Made by a program: the position numbers and the translations under genes. From the NCBI GenBank assembly GCA_035294245.1, contig DATGLG010000067.1, positions 62,001 to 126,000 on the forward strand: a DNA stretch of 64,000 nucleotides, in the 5' to 3' direction. Source of the stretch: DATGLG01 sp035294245. GTDB lineage: Bacteria > Pseudomonadota > Alphaproteobacteria > JACZXZ01. A model generated the notes under the pieces. The model was not told the origin of the DNA. It made no database searches and saw nothing but the letters and a program-made list of their open reading frames with translations. Positions 52,914 to 61,252 of the stretch are shown here, piece after piece; position 1 is the stretch's first letter; every line of letters starts with the position of its first letter.

Positions 52914-54095
52914 GTGACGAGCGTTGAGCTGCCGTTCGAGCGCGAGGAATACGCGGCGCGGCTGGGAAAGGTGCGGGCGGCGATGGCGGCGGCGGAGATC
53001 GAGCTGCTGATCGTGACGGACCCGTCGAACATGGGCTGGCTCACCGGCTATGATGGCTGGTCGTTCTATGTCCATCAATGCGTGCTGGTGCTGCCGGACG
53101 AGGAGCCGATCTGGTACGGGCGCGGCCAGGACGCCAACGGGGCGAAGCGCACGGTCTATATGGGCCACGAGCGCATCATCGGCTATCCCGACCACTATGT
53201 GCAGTCGCCCGAGCGGCATCCGATGGATTTCCTCGCGGGGATCCTGCGCGACCGTGGCTGGGGGAGGCGCCGCATCGGCGTCGAGATGGACAACTACTAT
53301 TTCAGCGCGGCCTGCCTGGCCTCGCTGCAGCGCAACCTGCCCAACGCCACATTCCGGGACGCGACCGGCCTGGTCAATTGGCAGCGCGCGGTCAAGTCGC
53401 CGCGCGAGCTCGACTATATGCGCAAGGCGGCGCGCATCGTCGAGGCGGTCCATGCGCGGATCCTGGAGGTGGTCGAGCCCGGCATTCCGAAGAACAAGGT
53501 GGTGGCCGAGATCATCCGCACGGGCGTGCTCGGCGCCGACGGCTTCGGCGGAGACTACCCGGCGATCGTCCCGCTGCTGCCGACGGGGGCCGATGCCGGG
53601 GCGCCCCACCTGACCTGGGACGACAAGCCGATGCGCGGCGGCGAGGGCACCTTCTTCGAGGTCGCCGGCTGCTATAAGCGCTACCATTGCCCCTTGTCGC
53701 GCACCGTGTTCCTCGGCAAGCCGCCCCAGAAGTTTCTCGAGGCCGAAAAGGCCCTCGTCGAGGGGATCGCCGCCGGGCTCGAGGTGGCGCGGCCGGGCAG
53801 CGCCTGCGAGGACATCGCGCGCGCCTTCTTCGGCGTGCTCGCGCGCTACGGGATCGCGAAGGAGAGCCGCTGCGGCTACGCGATCGGCCTTAGCTATCCC
53901 CCTGATTGGGGCGAGCGGACGATGAGCCTGCGTCCCGGCGACCGCAGCGAGTTGCGCCCGGGCATGACCTTCCACTTCATGCCGGGTCTGTGGTTCGATG
54001 ACTGGGGAATCGAGATCACCGAGAGCATCGTGATCACCGAGGCGGGGGTGGAGACGCTGGCAAACGTGCCGCGGCGACTCTTCGTCAAGGATTGA
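52914..54095 (+). CDS. doeA: ectoine hydrolase (M24 family)
   Basis: The 393-residue product has DoeA/EutD hallmarks: DPSNMGWLTGYDGWSFYVHQ, WYGRGQDANGAKRTVYMG, GYPDHYVQSPERHPMDFLAG, GLVNWQRAVKSPRELDYMRK and GYAIGLSYPPDWGERTMSL. DoeA opens the ectoine ring to N-acetyl-diaminobutyrate without the metal pair of aminopeptidases; here too those Asp positions read FFEVAGCYKRYHCPLSRT. The start is GTG at 52914, behind a strong GGAGGAGG region. It is followed 7 bases later by doeB. The later genes doeC and doeD (to aspartate) are not in the window. Confidence 0.92.
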   Translation: MTSVELPFEREEYAARLGKVRAAMAAAEIELLIVTDPSNMGWLTGYDGWSFYVHQCVLVLPDEEPIWYGRGQDANGAKRTVYMGHERIIGYPDHYVQSPERHPMDFLAGILRDRGWGRRRIGVEMDNYYFSAACLASLQRNLPNATFRDATGLVNWQRAVKSPRELDYMRKAARIVEAVHARILEVVEPGIPKNKVVAEIIRTGVLGADGFGGDYPAIVPLLPTGADAGAPHLTWDDKPMRGGEGTFFEVAGCYKRYHCPLSRTVFLGKPPQKFLEAEKALVEGIAAGLEVARPGSACEDIARAFFGVLARYGIAKESRCGYAIGLSYPPDWGERTMSLRPGDRSELRPGMTFHFMPGLWFDDWGIEITESIVITEAGVETLANVPRRLFVKD

Positions 54096-54102
54096 GCATC
54101 CG

Positions 54103-55113
54103 ATGACCGCCCATACGCTCCTCCCGCCCTCCCCGGTCGTCGCGACGGTGGATTTCGCGCAAGACGGCGCCCAGCACGGCTTCCTGCGCCTGCCCCATAG
54201 CCGCGATGATTCCGCCTGGGGCTCGGTGCTCATCCCGATCAGCGTGATCAGGCGCGGAACCGGCCCGACGGCGCTCTTGACGGGAGCCAATCACGGCGAT
54301 GAATACGAGGGCCCGGTCGCCCTCTTCGAGCTTGCGCGCACGCTCGATCCCGCAACGCTCACCGGGCGGGTGATCATCGTGCCGGCGATGAACTATCCGG
54401 CCTTTCGGGCGGGCACGCGCACCTCGCCGATCGACCGTGGGAACCTCAATCGCAGCTTTCCCGGCCGTCCCGACGGCACGGTCACCGAGAAGATCGCCGA
54501 CTACTTCCAGCGCCATTTGCTGCCGCTGGCGGATATCGTGCTCGACATCCATTCCGGCGGGAAGACGCTCGAGTTCCTGCCCTTCGCGGCCTCCCACGTC
54601 CTCCCCGACAAGGCCCAGGAGGCGCGCTGCGCCGCGGCGGCCGAGGCCTTCGGGGCCCCCTACGCCATGCGGATGCTCGAGATCGACGCCGCCGGCATGT
54701 ACGACACGGCGGCCGAGGGGCTGGGCAAGACCTTCGTGACGACCGAGCTCGGGGGCGGCGGAACGACGACCGCCCGCACCGTCGAGATCACCCGCCGCGG
54801 GGTGCGCAATCTCCTCATCCATGGCGGGATCCTGGAGGGGACGGTCGAGCGCCGCCCCACCCGGCGGCTCGACATGCCGTCGAGCGCCTGCTTCCTCTTC
54901 AGCGAGGCTGCCGGCCTGGTCGAGCCCTGCCTCGATCTCGGCGAGCCCGTGACCGCCGGCCAGGTCGTCGCCCGCATCCACCCTGTCGACCGCACCGGCA
55001 TTGCCCCCATCCCCTGCACCGCCGCAATCGACGGCCTGCTCGCCGCCAGGCACTTCCCGGGTCTGATCCAGAGCGGCGACTGCGTCGCCGTCATCGGCGT
55101 CGAGATTCGTTGA
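54103..55113 (+). CDS. doeB: N-acetyl-diaminobutyrate deacetylase (AstE/AspA family)
   Basis: The 336-residue product belongs to the zinc deacylase group of succinylglutamate desuccinylase/aspartoacylase. Zinc ligands are in GANHGDEYEGPVAL (His and Glu near residues 65-68) and LDIHSGGKTLEF (His near residue 148); RGNLNRSFPGRPDG and the late TTELGGGGTTTARTVE are typical of DoeB. DoeB removes acetate from N-acetyl-diaminobutyrate made by DoeA. It ends the plus-strand operon that starts at 46624; the small minus gene at 55206 follows convergently. Confidence 0.92.
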   Translation: MTAHTLLPPSPVVATVDFAQDGAQHGFLRLPHSRDDSAWGSVLIPISVIRRGTGPTALLTGANHGDEYEGPVALFELARTLDPATLTGRVIIVPAMNYPAFRAGTRTSPIDRGNLNRSFPGRPDGTVTEKIADYFQRHLLPLADIVLDIHSGGKTLEFLPFAASHVLPDKAQEARCAAAAEAFGAPYAMRMLEIDAAGMYDTAAEGLGKTFVTTELGGGGTTTARTVEITRRGVRNLLIHGGILEGTVERRPTRRLDMPSSACFLFSEAAGLVEPCLDLGEPVTAGQVVARIHPVDRTGIAPIPCTAAIDGLLAARHFPGLIQSGDCVAVIGVEIR

Positions 55114-55205
55114 CGAATAAGGCGGGGCCCGAGGTTGCGGCGTCGCATGCGCGGCCGTATGCAAGCTCGATGGCGGGCGTCGATTGCCCATGCCGGGGGA
55201 TATTT

Positions 55206-55397
55206 TCAGGTGGTGGCGATTTCGCGCGCCAGCAGGCTCTTCGATGTGACCATGATGCGCAACCAAATCAACGCCCGCTCCACCTCGCCCGCCCTGAGGA
55301 GTTCGAGTGTCTTGACCGAAGCTTCCATGGGCGCCTCCTCGCCGTGCAGCTTCACCATCAGCTCCGCCGCCTCGCGGACTTGCTTCGCCACGCTCAT
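55206..55397 (-). CDS. small conserved-looking hypothetical protein
   Basis: The 63-residue product MSVAKQVREAAELMVKLHGE continues as a charged helical protein with LLRAGEVERALIWLRIMVTS and no membrane segment or known motif. GGGAG lies 6 nt before the ATG. It lies alone between doeB and the kinase operon. The pattern of evenly spread charges looks coding, but the function is not known. Confidence 0.55.
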   Translation of the reverse strand: MSVAKQVREAAELMVKLHGEEAPMEASVKTLELLRAGEVERALIWLRIMVTSKSLLAREIATT

Positions 55398-55522
55398 ATC
55401 TGGACTCCCATCCGCCTGAATCACCAGCGTCCTAATCTCGCGTAATCTCGCAGCGCGATAACGCCGCCAACAGCTGCGTCGCTTGCATCGATCATCATCT
55501 ATTCTGCGCGAATGGCGGGCGT

Positions 55523-55542
55523 AATACGGTCAAATACGTATT
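55523..55542. promoter_or_regulatory. FixJ-like dyad site 1 (AATACG-N8-CGTATT)
   Basis: AATACG (55523-55528), 8 bases, CGTATT (55537-55542). It lies 73 bases before the sensor kinase start at 55615, on the promoter side. First of four identical-spacing copies in the next 6 kb; probably autoregulation of the two-component genes. Confidence 0.6.
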
Positions 55543-55614
55543 GATGGCGGCGCGCCGCCGGGAGAGGATCGGGTGCAGCGGGCCAGGCTCACGGCGGTTC
55601 GAACGGCATGATCG

Positions 55615-57657
55615 ATGGACATCCACGGTCCAGTTAGCGCGCGCGGAAGCCGTGCCCGTCGGCTGCTCGCATCGCCGATTGCGACCGTCGCCCTTTATCT
55701 GGCCGCCTATCTCGCGCTTGATTGGCTGACCTTCATCCATCCGCTGCACGCGATCGAGGTCACGCCCTGGAACCCGCCGGCCGGGCTGAGCCTCGCGCTC
55801 CTGTTGGCGAAGGGGCCGCGCTATGGGCTTGCGGTGCTGATCGCGGCCACCGTTTCAAGCCTGCTCGTCCCTTCGATCACGGTGCCGCTGTCGGCGACCC
55901 TGATCTCGGGAGCGGTCGTCGCCATCGCTTACACGGGTTGCGCGGTGGTCCTGAGCGAATTCTTGGGCTTCGACCGCAGGCTTCACAGCGCGCGCGACAT
56001 TGCCCGCTTGATAATCGCGGTCCTGATCACCGCGGCTGTCGTGGCGCCGGGCTTCGTGACGACCTATGTCTGGACCGGGACAATCCCGCGGCACGATTAC
56101 TGGGAAGCCGCATTCCAGTTCTGGATCGGCGACACCATCGGGGTGATCGCCCTGACACCGCTCCTCCTTCTTGGCATATCCCAGCTCGAGGGCGATGCGG
56201 ATGCTCGCGAAACCACAGGAAAACCGCACGCGGTCGAGATCGTTGTGCAGGGGCTCAGCATTATCGTGATGCTGCTCGTCCTCTTCGGCCTGGGACGCGA
56301 GGACGAGCCTTACAAGTCCTTTTATCTTCTGTTCCTGCCGTTGATCTGGATCGCCACCCGGTATGGCTTGGTTGGCGCCGCGTGGGCGGTGCTGGGGACC
56401 GAGATCGGCTTGTTCGTCGCACTGGAGCTGCAGTCTCAACCCGTCGAGACCGTGCGCTCGTTTCAGGTGCTGATGCTGACCTTGGCGGGCACGGGCCTGT
56501 TCCTGGGCGCCGTTGTCAGCGAGCGGCGGCGCGTGGTCCAGGCGCTGGCAGCGAGCGAGACCCGCCTTGCCGCCACTCTCAATACCGCCCCCGACGGCCT
56601 GATAACGACGGACATCCGCGGCCGCATCGAGACGGCCAACCCCGCCGCCGAGAGACTGCTCGGCGCAAGCGCCGCGCATCTTGACGCGCGGCAGATCGGC
56701 GAGTTCATCGCGGCTCCCGGACTGCTCAAGCTCATCGAAGAGCAGGCGCGCCAGCCGCCCGGCTCGAAATCGGCGGTCGCCCTGACCGCGCGCCGGGCGG
56801 ATGGCGGCACATTTCCCATCGAGCTCAGCGTCGGGGTTCTCCGCATCGGACCGGAGATCCGATACATCCTGGTCATACGCGATATAACGCTTCGGAAAGC
56901 CGCCGAGGCCCGGCTGCGCGAGCATCAGGAGGAGCTCGCGCGCGTCTCGCGCCTGTCGACGGCAGGCGAGATGGCGTCTTCCCTCGCGCATGAGCTCAAT
57001 CAGCCGCTCACGGCGGTCATGGCCAATGCGCGCGGATGCGCACGACTCCTGGGTCAGCCCAATCCGGATATGAAGCTCATTCGCGAAGGCTTCGATCGCG
57101 TCGCACAGCAAGCCCAGCGCGCCGGCGCGATCGTGAATCGATTCCGCGATTTTCTTCGGGACGGCTCCTCATATCGCGCCGTGGTGGACATCCGCGAGCT
57201 CATCGAGGAATCCCTGGGCCTCGTTGGCGACGAGGCGAAGCGCAACCGCGTCGATATCCGCGTGTCGATACCCGATGGCCTGCCGACCGTGTCCGTCGAT
57301 CCGATCCAGATCGAGCAGGTCTTCGTCAATCTCGTCCTCAATGCGATCGAAGCCATCCTCGCCGCCCCGAGCGCGCGGCGGGAAATTACCATCGAGGGAC
57401 GCGTCCTGGACAGGACGCGAGTCGAAATCGCCGTCGCCGATAGCGGGCCCGGCGTGCCCGACGACATCGCGCGACGCCTCTTCGATCCCTTTGTTTCCAC
57501 CAAATCACGCGGCATGGGCCTGGGACTGTCCATCAGCCGCACGATCGTCGAATCTCACGGCGGGAGCCTGCAACTGAAGCAGGGGCCGGAAGGCGGCGCT
57601 CGTTTCGTCTTTACTCTCCCGTTCAGCGGGGGCGAGGGCGAAGATAATGCGCGATAG
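55615..57657 (+). CDS. MASE1-PAS sensor histidine kinase, FixL-like output
   Basis: The 680-residue kinase has an N-terminal MASE1-like membrane domain with about eight hydrophobic segments (residues 20-300; marker VTPWNPPAGLSLALLLAKGP), a PAS domain (about 312-430; TLNTAPDGLITTDIRGRIET), the HisKA phosphoacceptor in MASSLAHELNQPLTAV (H459), and an HATPase domain with NLVLNAIEAI, DSGPGVPDD and GMGLGLSIS. The catalytic core resembles FixL, but the membrane part does not, and I cannot show that its PAS binds haem. It overlaps the response-regulator gene by 11 bases. The signal is unknown; MASE1 proteins are integral sensors of ill-defined cues. Confidence 0.92.
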   Translation: MDIHGPVSARGSRARRLLASPIATVALYLAAYLALDWLTFIHPLHAIEVTPWNPPAGLSLALLLAKGPRYGLAVLIAATVSSLLVPSITVPLSATLISGAVVAIAYTGCAVVLSEFLGFDRRLHSARDIARLIIAVLITAAVVAPGFVTTYVWTGTIPRHDYWEAAFQFWIGDTIGVIALTPLLLLGISQLEGDADARETTGKPHAVEIVVQGLSIIVMLLVLFGLGREDEPYKSFYLLFLPLIWIATRYGLVGAAWAVLGTEIGLFVALELQSQPVETVRSFQVLMLTLAGTGLFLGAVVSERRRVVQALAASETRLAATLNTAPDGLITTDIRGRIETANPAAERLLGASAAHLDARQIGEFIAAPGLLKLIEEQARQPPGSKSAVALTARRADGGTFPIELSVGVLRIGPEIRYILVIRDITLRKAAEARLREHQEELARVSRLSTAGEMASSLAHELNQPLTAVMANARGCARLLGQPNPDMKLIREGFDRVAQQAQRAGAIVNRFRDFLRDGSSYRAVVDIRELIEESLGLVGDEAKRNRVDIRVSIPDGLPTVSVDPIQIEQVFVNLVLNAIEAILAAPSARREITIEGRVLDRTRVEIAVADSGPGVPDDIARRLFDPFVSTKSRGMGLGLSISRTIVESHGGSLQLKQGPEGGARFVFTLPFSGGEGEDNAR

Positions 57658-58264
57658 GACGGTCTTCATCGTCGATGATGACGAGGCGGTGCGGCAGGCC
57701 CTTGGCTTTCTGCTTCGGACGGCCGGCTATTCGGTCGAGTGCCTCACCTCGGCCGAGGAGTTCCTGAGGAGATACAACCCCAGATGCCCCGGCTGTCTCA
57801 TCCTCGATATTCGCATGCCGGACATGACCGGACTGGAATTGCAACAAGCGCTGAATGCCCGGTCCTGGCGCATCCCGGTCATCCTCGTCACGGGTCACGG
57901 CACGGTGCCGGTCGCGATCGCAGCCCTGCGGGCCGGCGCCTTCGAGTTCCTGGAGAAGCCGCTCGAGGAGGATGCGCTTCTCGACAGCGTCAAGCGAGCC
58001 CTCAATGAGGACGCCGCCATCCGCCGGCAGGCCGCCGCGCGTGGGGAGCTCGCGGCGCGCGCCGCACGGCTCACGCCGCGGGAGCGCGAGATCATGCGGC
58101 TTGTCGCCATGGGCGAGCAGAACAAGATGATCGCGCGCCGTCTCGGGATCAGCTTCCGCACGGTCGAAATCCATCGGACGCGCGTGATGGAGAAGATGCA
58201 GGCGCGCTCGCTATCCGATTTGGTCCGCATGGTCATCGCCCTCGACGAGAGCGCTTCCTCGTGA
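57647..58264 (+). CDS. FixJ-like response regulator (receiver + LuxR-type HTH)
   Basis: The 205-residue regulator has a receiver domain with acidic pocket VDDDE (residues 9-13), phosphoacceptor Asp54 in LDIRMPDMTG, TGHG near 87 and the conserved Lys in LEKPLEEDAL, then a C-terminal LuxR/FixJ helix-turn-helix (LTPREREIMRLVAMGEQNKM, IARRLGISFRTVEIHRTRVM). It is the cognate partner of the kinase, whose gene it overlaps. The 20-bp dyads at 55523, 58274, 60586 and 61253 are its probable targets, by position and by the dimeric binding mode of the family. Confidence 0.93.
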   Translation: MRDRTVFIVDDDEAVRQALGFLLRTAGYSVECLTSAEEFLRRYNPRCPGCLILDIRMPDMTGLELQQALNARSWRIPVILVTGHGTVPVAIAALRAGAFEFLEKPLEEDALLDSVKRALNEDAAIRRQAAARGELAARAARLTPREREIMRLVAMGEQNKMIARRLGISFRTVEIHRTRVMEKMQARSLSDLVRMVIALDESASS

Positions 58265-58273
58265 CCTGCTCCT

Positions 58274-58293
58274 GATACGTGGTCGCCCGTATT
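58274..58293. promoter_or_regulatory. FixJ-like dyad site 2 (GATACG-N8-CGTATT)
   Basis: GATACG (58274-58279), 8 bases, CGTATT (58288-58293), 9 bases after the regulator stop and 126 bases before the Rnk-like gene start. The right arm continues CGTATTCC, as at site 4. It most likely activates the Rnk-like gene and the dehydrogenase gene after it. Confidence 0.62.
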
Positions 58294-58419
58294 CCGCTCA
58301 ACGCCTTCCGCAAATATGTAGATCATTGAGCCTGGGTGAAGCGGGGCGCTGGGCCCCAATTGGCCCGGCGACCGGGCGGGCGTCCGGGGATCTTCAAGAG
58401 CCGCATGATGGAGGACGGC

Positions 58420-58815
58420 GTGAATAGGAAGACGATTTTGGGCGATCCTCCGCCCATCCGCATCACCGAGCGCGATCTTCGCAATATTGGCGCGCTCGTC
58501 GATGACATCTTCTCGAGGCCCGCGGCAGGCGAGCTCGAAGCCCTGTGGGAGGAGATCGAGCGGGCCGAGCTGGTGAAGGATCCGGAGAGCGCGCCGCCTT
58601 TTGTCAAGATCGGCACCCATGTCGTCTTCCGGGATGAGACGGGCAAGGTCCGCAGCGGCACGCTTGTCCTTCCCGGCGAGCCCTGGCGACGGGGGCAAAG
58701 CATTTCGATCCTGGCGCCGGTCGGCGTGGCATTGCTGGGCTTATCCGTCGGGCAATCCATCTCCTACATGGCCCCCGGCGGCCGCACCAAGACCATCACC
58801 GTCCTAAAAATCTGA
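58420..58815 (+). CDS. Rnk/GreAB C-terminal-like protein (paralogue A)
   Basis: The 131-residue product starts NRKTILGDPPPIRITERDLR and ends with a GreA/GreB C-terminal-like domain (FVKIGTHVVFRDETG, LAPVGVALLGLSVGQSISYM, GGRTKTITVLKI). This is the layout of Rnk, the regulator of nucleoside diphosphate kinase that contacts RNA polymerase. The GTG at 58420 has GGAGG 7 nt upstream, the same arrangement as in paralogue B at 61707, so I prefer it to the ATGs at 58405 and 58408. The two paralogues share GDPPPI/GEPPPI and most of the second domain. The molecular role here is unknown. Confidence 0.85.
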   Translation: MNRKTILGDPPPIRITERDLRNIGALVDDIFSRPAAGELEALWEEIERAELVKDPESAPPFVKIGTHVVFRDETGKVRSGTLVLPGEPWRRGQSISILAPVGVALLGLSVGQSISYMAPGGRTKTITVLKI

Positions 58816-58841
58816 ATGGCGGGCACGGGTGGCGCTGCGCT

Positions 58842-58876
58842 CGCATGCGCCAGCCGCCAGGGCAATGGCGCATGCG
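58842..58876. promoter_or_regulatory. 11-bp stem hairpin before the dehydrogenase gene
   Basis: CGCATGCGCCA and TGGCGCATGCG pair perfectly around a 13-base loop. It lies 26 bases past the Rnk-like stop and 45 bases before the ribosome site of the next gene. No T-run follows, so it is not a normal intrinsic terminator; mRNA processing or protection, attenuation, or a protein site are possible. Confidence 0.5.
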
Positions 58877-58931
58877 TCGCCCGGATCCGTGACGCTCAAA
58901 GTCCCGGCCAAGGTCTCAAAAGGAGGTGAAG

Positions 58932-60164
58932 ATGCTCGATCAGACCATCCGAGATCGTCCGCGCAGCGTGCAAGGGCTTGCGGGCGAAATGCCGTCCGCT
59001 CCGCCAAATCGACCGTCGAATATCGATGAATGCGGCGATGTGGTGTCCGCGCGGCGGGACTTTGCCGGGCACGAGGAAGTCGTCTTCCGCTATGACAAGG
59101 CTTCCGGGCTCAAGGCGATCATCGCCATCCACAGCCGCGCGCTTGGGCCGGCCTTCGGCGGCTGCCGCATGTTCCCCTACGCCTCGGAAGGTGCAGCGCT
59201 CCGCGACGCGCTGCGCCTCTCGCGGGCCATGACCTACAAGGCGGCGATGGCGGGCGTCGCTGCCGGCGGCGGGAAGTCCGTGATCATCGGCGACCCTGCC
59301 ACCGGCAAGAGCGAGGCATTGCTCCGCGCGATGGGGCGCTTCGTCGCGAGCCTGGGCGGGCGCTATGTCGTCGGGCCCGATGCCGGAACGACGCCCGAAG
59401 ACATGAGGGTCCTTCGCGACGAGACCTGCCATGTAACGGCCGTGCAGGGGCAGTCGGGCGGCAATCGCCTGGGGAACACCAGCCCGGCTTCATCGACCGC
59501 TTACGGCGTCCTCATCGGCATGACAGCGGCGGCCAGGCATGCGCTCGGCCGGAACGGACTCGATGGCGTGCGGGTTGCCATCCAGGGACTCGGAAGCGTC
59601 GGCTTCAATCTCGCCAGGCGGCTGAAGACGGCCGGCGCTCAGCTGTGGGTCAGCGATATCGACGATCGCAAAATGCGCCGCGCCGTCGCCGAGCTCGGTG
59701 CGCTGCCGGTGGCTCCCGAAGATATTCTGAGCGTTGCGGCCGATATCCTCGCGCCCTGTGCCCTGGGTGACGTCATCAATGATGCGACGTTGCCGCTCTT
59801 GTCGGCAAAGGTCATCGCCGGCTCCGCCAATAACCAGCTCGCGGCGCCTGAGCACGGCGATACCCTGGCGGCGCGAGGAATTCTCTACGCGCCGGACTAC
59901 GTCATAAACGCCGGCGGCCTCATTCATGCCTATCACGAGCACGCCGGCTCGGACCGGCGGCATATGCGCCATCATGTGGCCAATATTCGCGAGGCCCTGG
60001 GTGCGGTCTTCGAGCTTGCGCGGCGCGAAGGGATTTCGACGGCGAAGGCGGCGGACATCCTGGCGGAGCGTCGGCTCTCGCATGGTCGCCTGCCGCTCGG
60101 TGAGGCGGCGGTCGAATCGCACGGTGAGACCGCAACAAATCGCGCACCGGAGCCGGTATGCTGA
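58932..60164 (+). CDS. Leu/Glu/Phe/Val dehydrogenase family protein (leucine dehydrogenase-like)
   Basis: The 410-residue product has a substrate domain (GPAFGGCRMFPYASEGAALR, then MTYKAAMAGVAAGGGKSVII with the catalytic Lys residues) and an NAD-binding domain with IQGLGSVGFNLARRL near residue 218. Such enzymes interconvert branched-chain amino acids and 2-oxoacids with NAD+. AGGAGG lies 5 nt before the ATG at 58932; the GTG two codons earlier overlaps it. N- and C-terminal tails of about 30 residues exceed the usual length of about 360. It lies inside the FixJ-site island, so induction with the neighbours is inferred. Confidence 0.88.
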   Translation: MLDQTIRDRPRSVQGLAGEMPSAPPNRPSNIDECGDVVSARRDFAGHEEVVFRYDKASGLKAIIAIHSRALGPAFGGCRMFPYASEGAALRDALRLSRAMTYKAAMAGVAAGGGKSVIIGDPATGKSEALLRAMGRFVASLGGRYVVGPDAGTTPEDMRVLRDETCHVTAVQGQSGGNRLGNTSPASSTAYGVLIGMTAAARHALGRNGLDGVRVAIQGLGSVGFNLARRLKTAGAQLWVSDIDDRKMRRAVAELGALPVAPEDILSVAADILAPCALGDVINDATLPLLSAKVIAGSANNQLAAPEHGDTLAARGILYAPDYVINAGGLIHAYHEHAGSDRRHMRHHVANIREALGAVFELARREGISTAKAADILAERRLSHGRLPLGEAAVESHGETATNRAPEPVC

Positions 60165-60226
60165 GCCCGCGTGGCCGGCCTGTCGGGAAGGGGATCGAGG
60201 GACGGCGGACAAATTGGAGGGCTGAG

Positions 60227-60337
60227 ATGATTGAACTCGCGCTGGAGCCGGTCGAAGCTCTGGCGCCGACGTGGCCGCTCGTCGTCCTCGCTTTCGGAGC
60301 GATCGCCGCCTTCATCCTTTCCCATTTCTTTCCTTAA
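60227..60337 (+). CDS. 36-residue single-span membrane peptide
   Basis: GGAGGG lies 7 nt before an ATG that opens MIELALEPVEALAPTWPLVV, then LAFGAIAAFILSHFFP and stop. The last 20 residues form one hydrophobic helix; the N-terminus is acidic. It is too short for most gene callers. Strong ribosome site, clean helix and position in a row of similar tiny genes support it. No known family recognised. Confidence 0.6.
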   Translation: MIELALEPVEALAPTWPLVVLAFGAIAAFILSHFFP

Positions 60338-60409
60338 GGGGGGCGGCGTGCGGCCCGGCGCAGCCTCTACGCGCCCTGGTCATTGCTTTCCCGGAGAAGC
60401 GAGGAGCAG

Positions 60410-60550
60410 ATGCATCCTCATCGGAAGGAGCGGTGGTGGTCCGAGTGGATCGGAACGCTGAGCGTGGTCGCATTCATCGCGCTGATGGCGCTGATCGTCA
60501 ATGCGAAGGCCTTGTGGGGTCTTGCCGCGCGGTGGATCGCCGGGTTGTAG
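60410..60550 (+). CDS. 46-residue membrane peptide, paralogue 1
   Basis: GAGGAG lies 4 nt before the ATG. The product starts MHPHRKERWWSEWIGTLSVV and ends WGLAARWIAGL, with one membrane helix in the middle. It is clearly related to the protein at 61325-61522: RWWSEWIGTLSVVAFIAL pairs with SRWSGWIETLGLIAFVAF, and NAKALWGLAARWIAGL with NSRHLWAFVAAWFSGL. Two diverged copies under separate dyad sites argue for a real, selected gene. Function unknown. Confidence 0.7.
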   Translation: MHPHRKERWWSEWIGTLSVVAFIALMALIVNAKALWGLAARWIAGL

Positions 60551-60585
60551 GCGTCATTGGCCGGGTCGGGCCTCAGGGGCGCGCC

Positions 60586-60605
60586 AATACGTGCTCGCGC
60601 GTATT
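60586..60605. promoter_or_regulatory. FixJ-like dyad site 3 (AATACG-N8-CGTATT)
   Basis: AATACG (60586-60591), 8 bases, CGTATT (60600-60605), 36 bases after the 46-residue peptide gene and 54-87 bases before the possible starts of the next gene. Both hexamers match site 1 exactly, while the 8-base centre differs. Confidence 0.62.
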
Positions 60606-60658
60606 TCCATAGCCATGTTCGAGGCCTAAGCTGCGCCGCCGCGTAACGGCGAAGCCCG

Positions 60659-61183
60659 ATGGCGATGGGGGCGGGCGACGAAGCAAGAACCATGCAAAGG
60701 CATATCTTCTTCAAGCGCGGCGGCAAGCGGCGATGGCGGAAGATCGGCGGTTGGAGCGCGCTCCTCCTCGTCGCCGCCGTGATCATGGGCGATCGGCTCT
60801 ACGAGCGCGATTGGGCCCTCTGGCCGAGAACGCCATCCGGCGTCGCCTCGCCGCCACCCGATTCGTTTAGCGTCGATCGTCGCGAAGATCACTTCGTCAC
60901 GCGAGAGCTGACGATCTTCTGCGAGGAGCCGTATCGCCTCGATAACGCCAAATGGCTCCTCGATCACACCGGCAAGCTCACCGACTTGGAAGGGTGCGCC
61001 ATGGCGGAGAGAGCCGGGTTGGCGCTGTTGCGACTGGTGCACGGCCACCCGGACGACCGGCTGCCGACATCCGAGCGCCGATATTGGCCGGTTCTCCTGG
61101 GCGATCGGATACTCTGGACGTTCAATGCCGATGACCCGAACGGGCCGAGCGCGGTCTCGAACCTGCCCGCAACGAGCCCTTGA
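60659..61183 (+). CDS. membrane-anchored hypothetical protein
   Basis: The product is up to 174 residues long. A basic stretch (FFKRGGKRRWRK) and one hydrophobic helix (IGGWSALLLVAAVIMGD) near the N-terminus are followed by a soluble domain of about 120 residues (HFVTRELTIFCEEPYRLDNA, LLDHTGKLTDLEGCAMAERA, YWPVLLGDRILWTFNADDP). This suggests an inner-membrane anchor with a periplasmic domain that has two Cys. I do not recognise the family. No strong ribosome site marks the start; the ATG at 60692 (MQRHIFFKRGGK) is the likelier one. Controlled by dyad site 3, by inference. Confidence 0.68.
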   Translation: MAMGAGDEARTMQRHIFFKRGGKRRWRKIGGWSALLLVAAVIMGDRLYERDWALWPRTPSGVASPPPDSFSVDRREDHFVTRELTIFCEEPYRLDNAKWLLDHTGKLTDLEGCAMAERAGLALLRLVHGHPDDRLPTSERRYWPVLLGDRILWTFNADDPNGPSAVSNLPATSP

Positions 61184-61252
61184 AATCGCCACGATCGCGC
61201 GCCGCCCGTTTCCGCCCCTCCATGCATGTTGCGCCGAGCGGCTCGAGCCGCG

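Noticed and set aside
60271..60612. Plus-strand frame of 113 codons across the tiny membrane genes
   Set aside because: Different frame from the two peptides that have good ribosome sites and helices; low-complexity Arg/Ala/Gly product.
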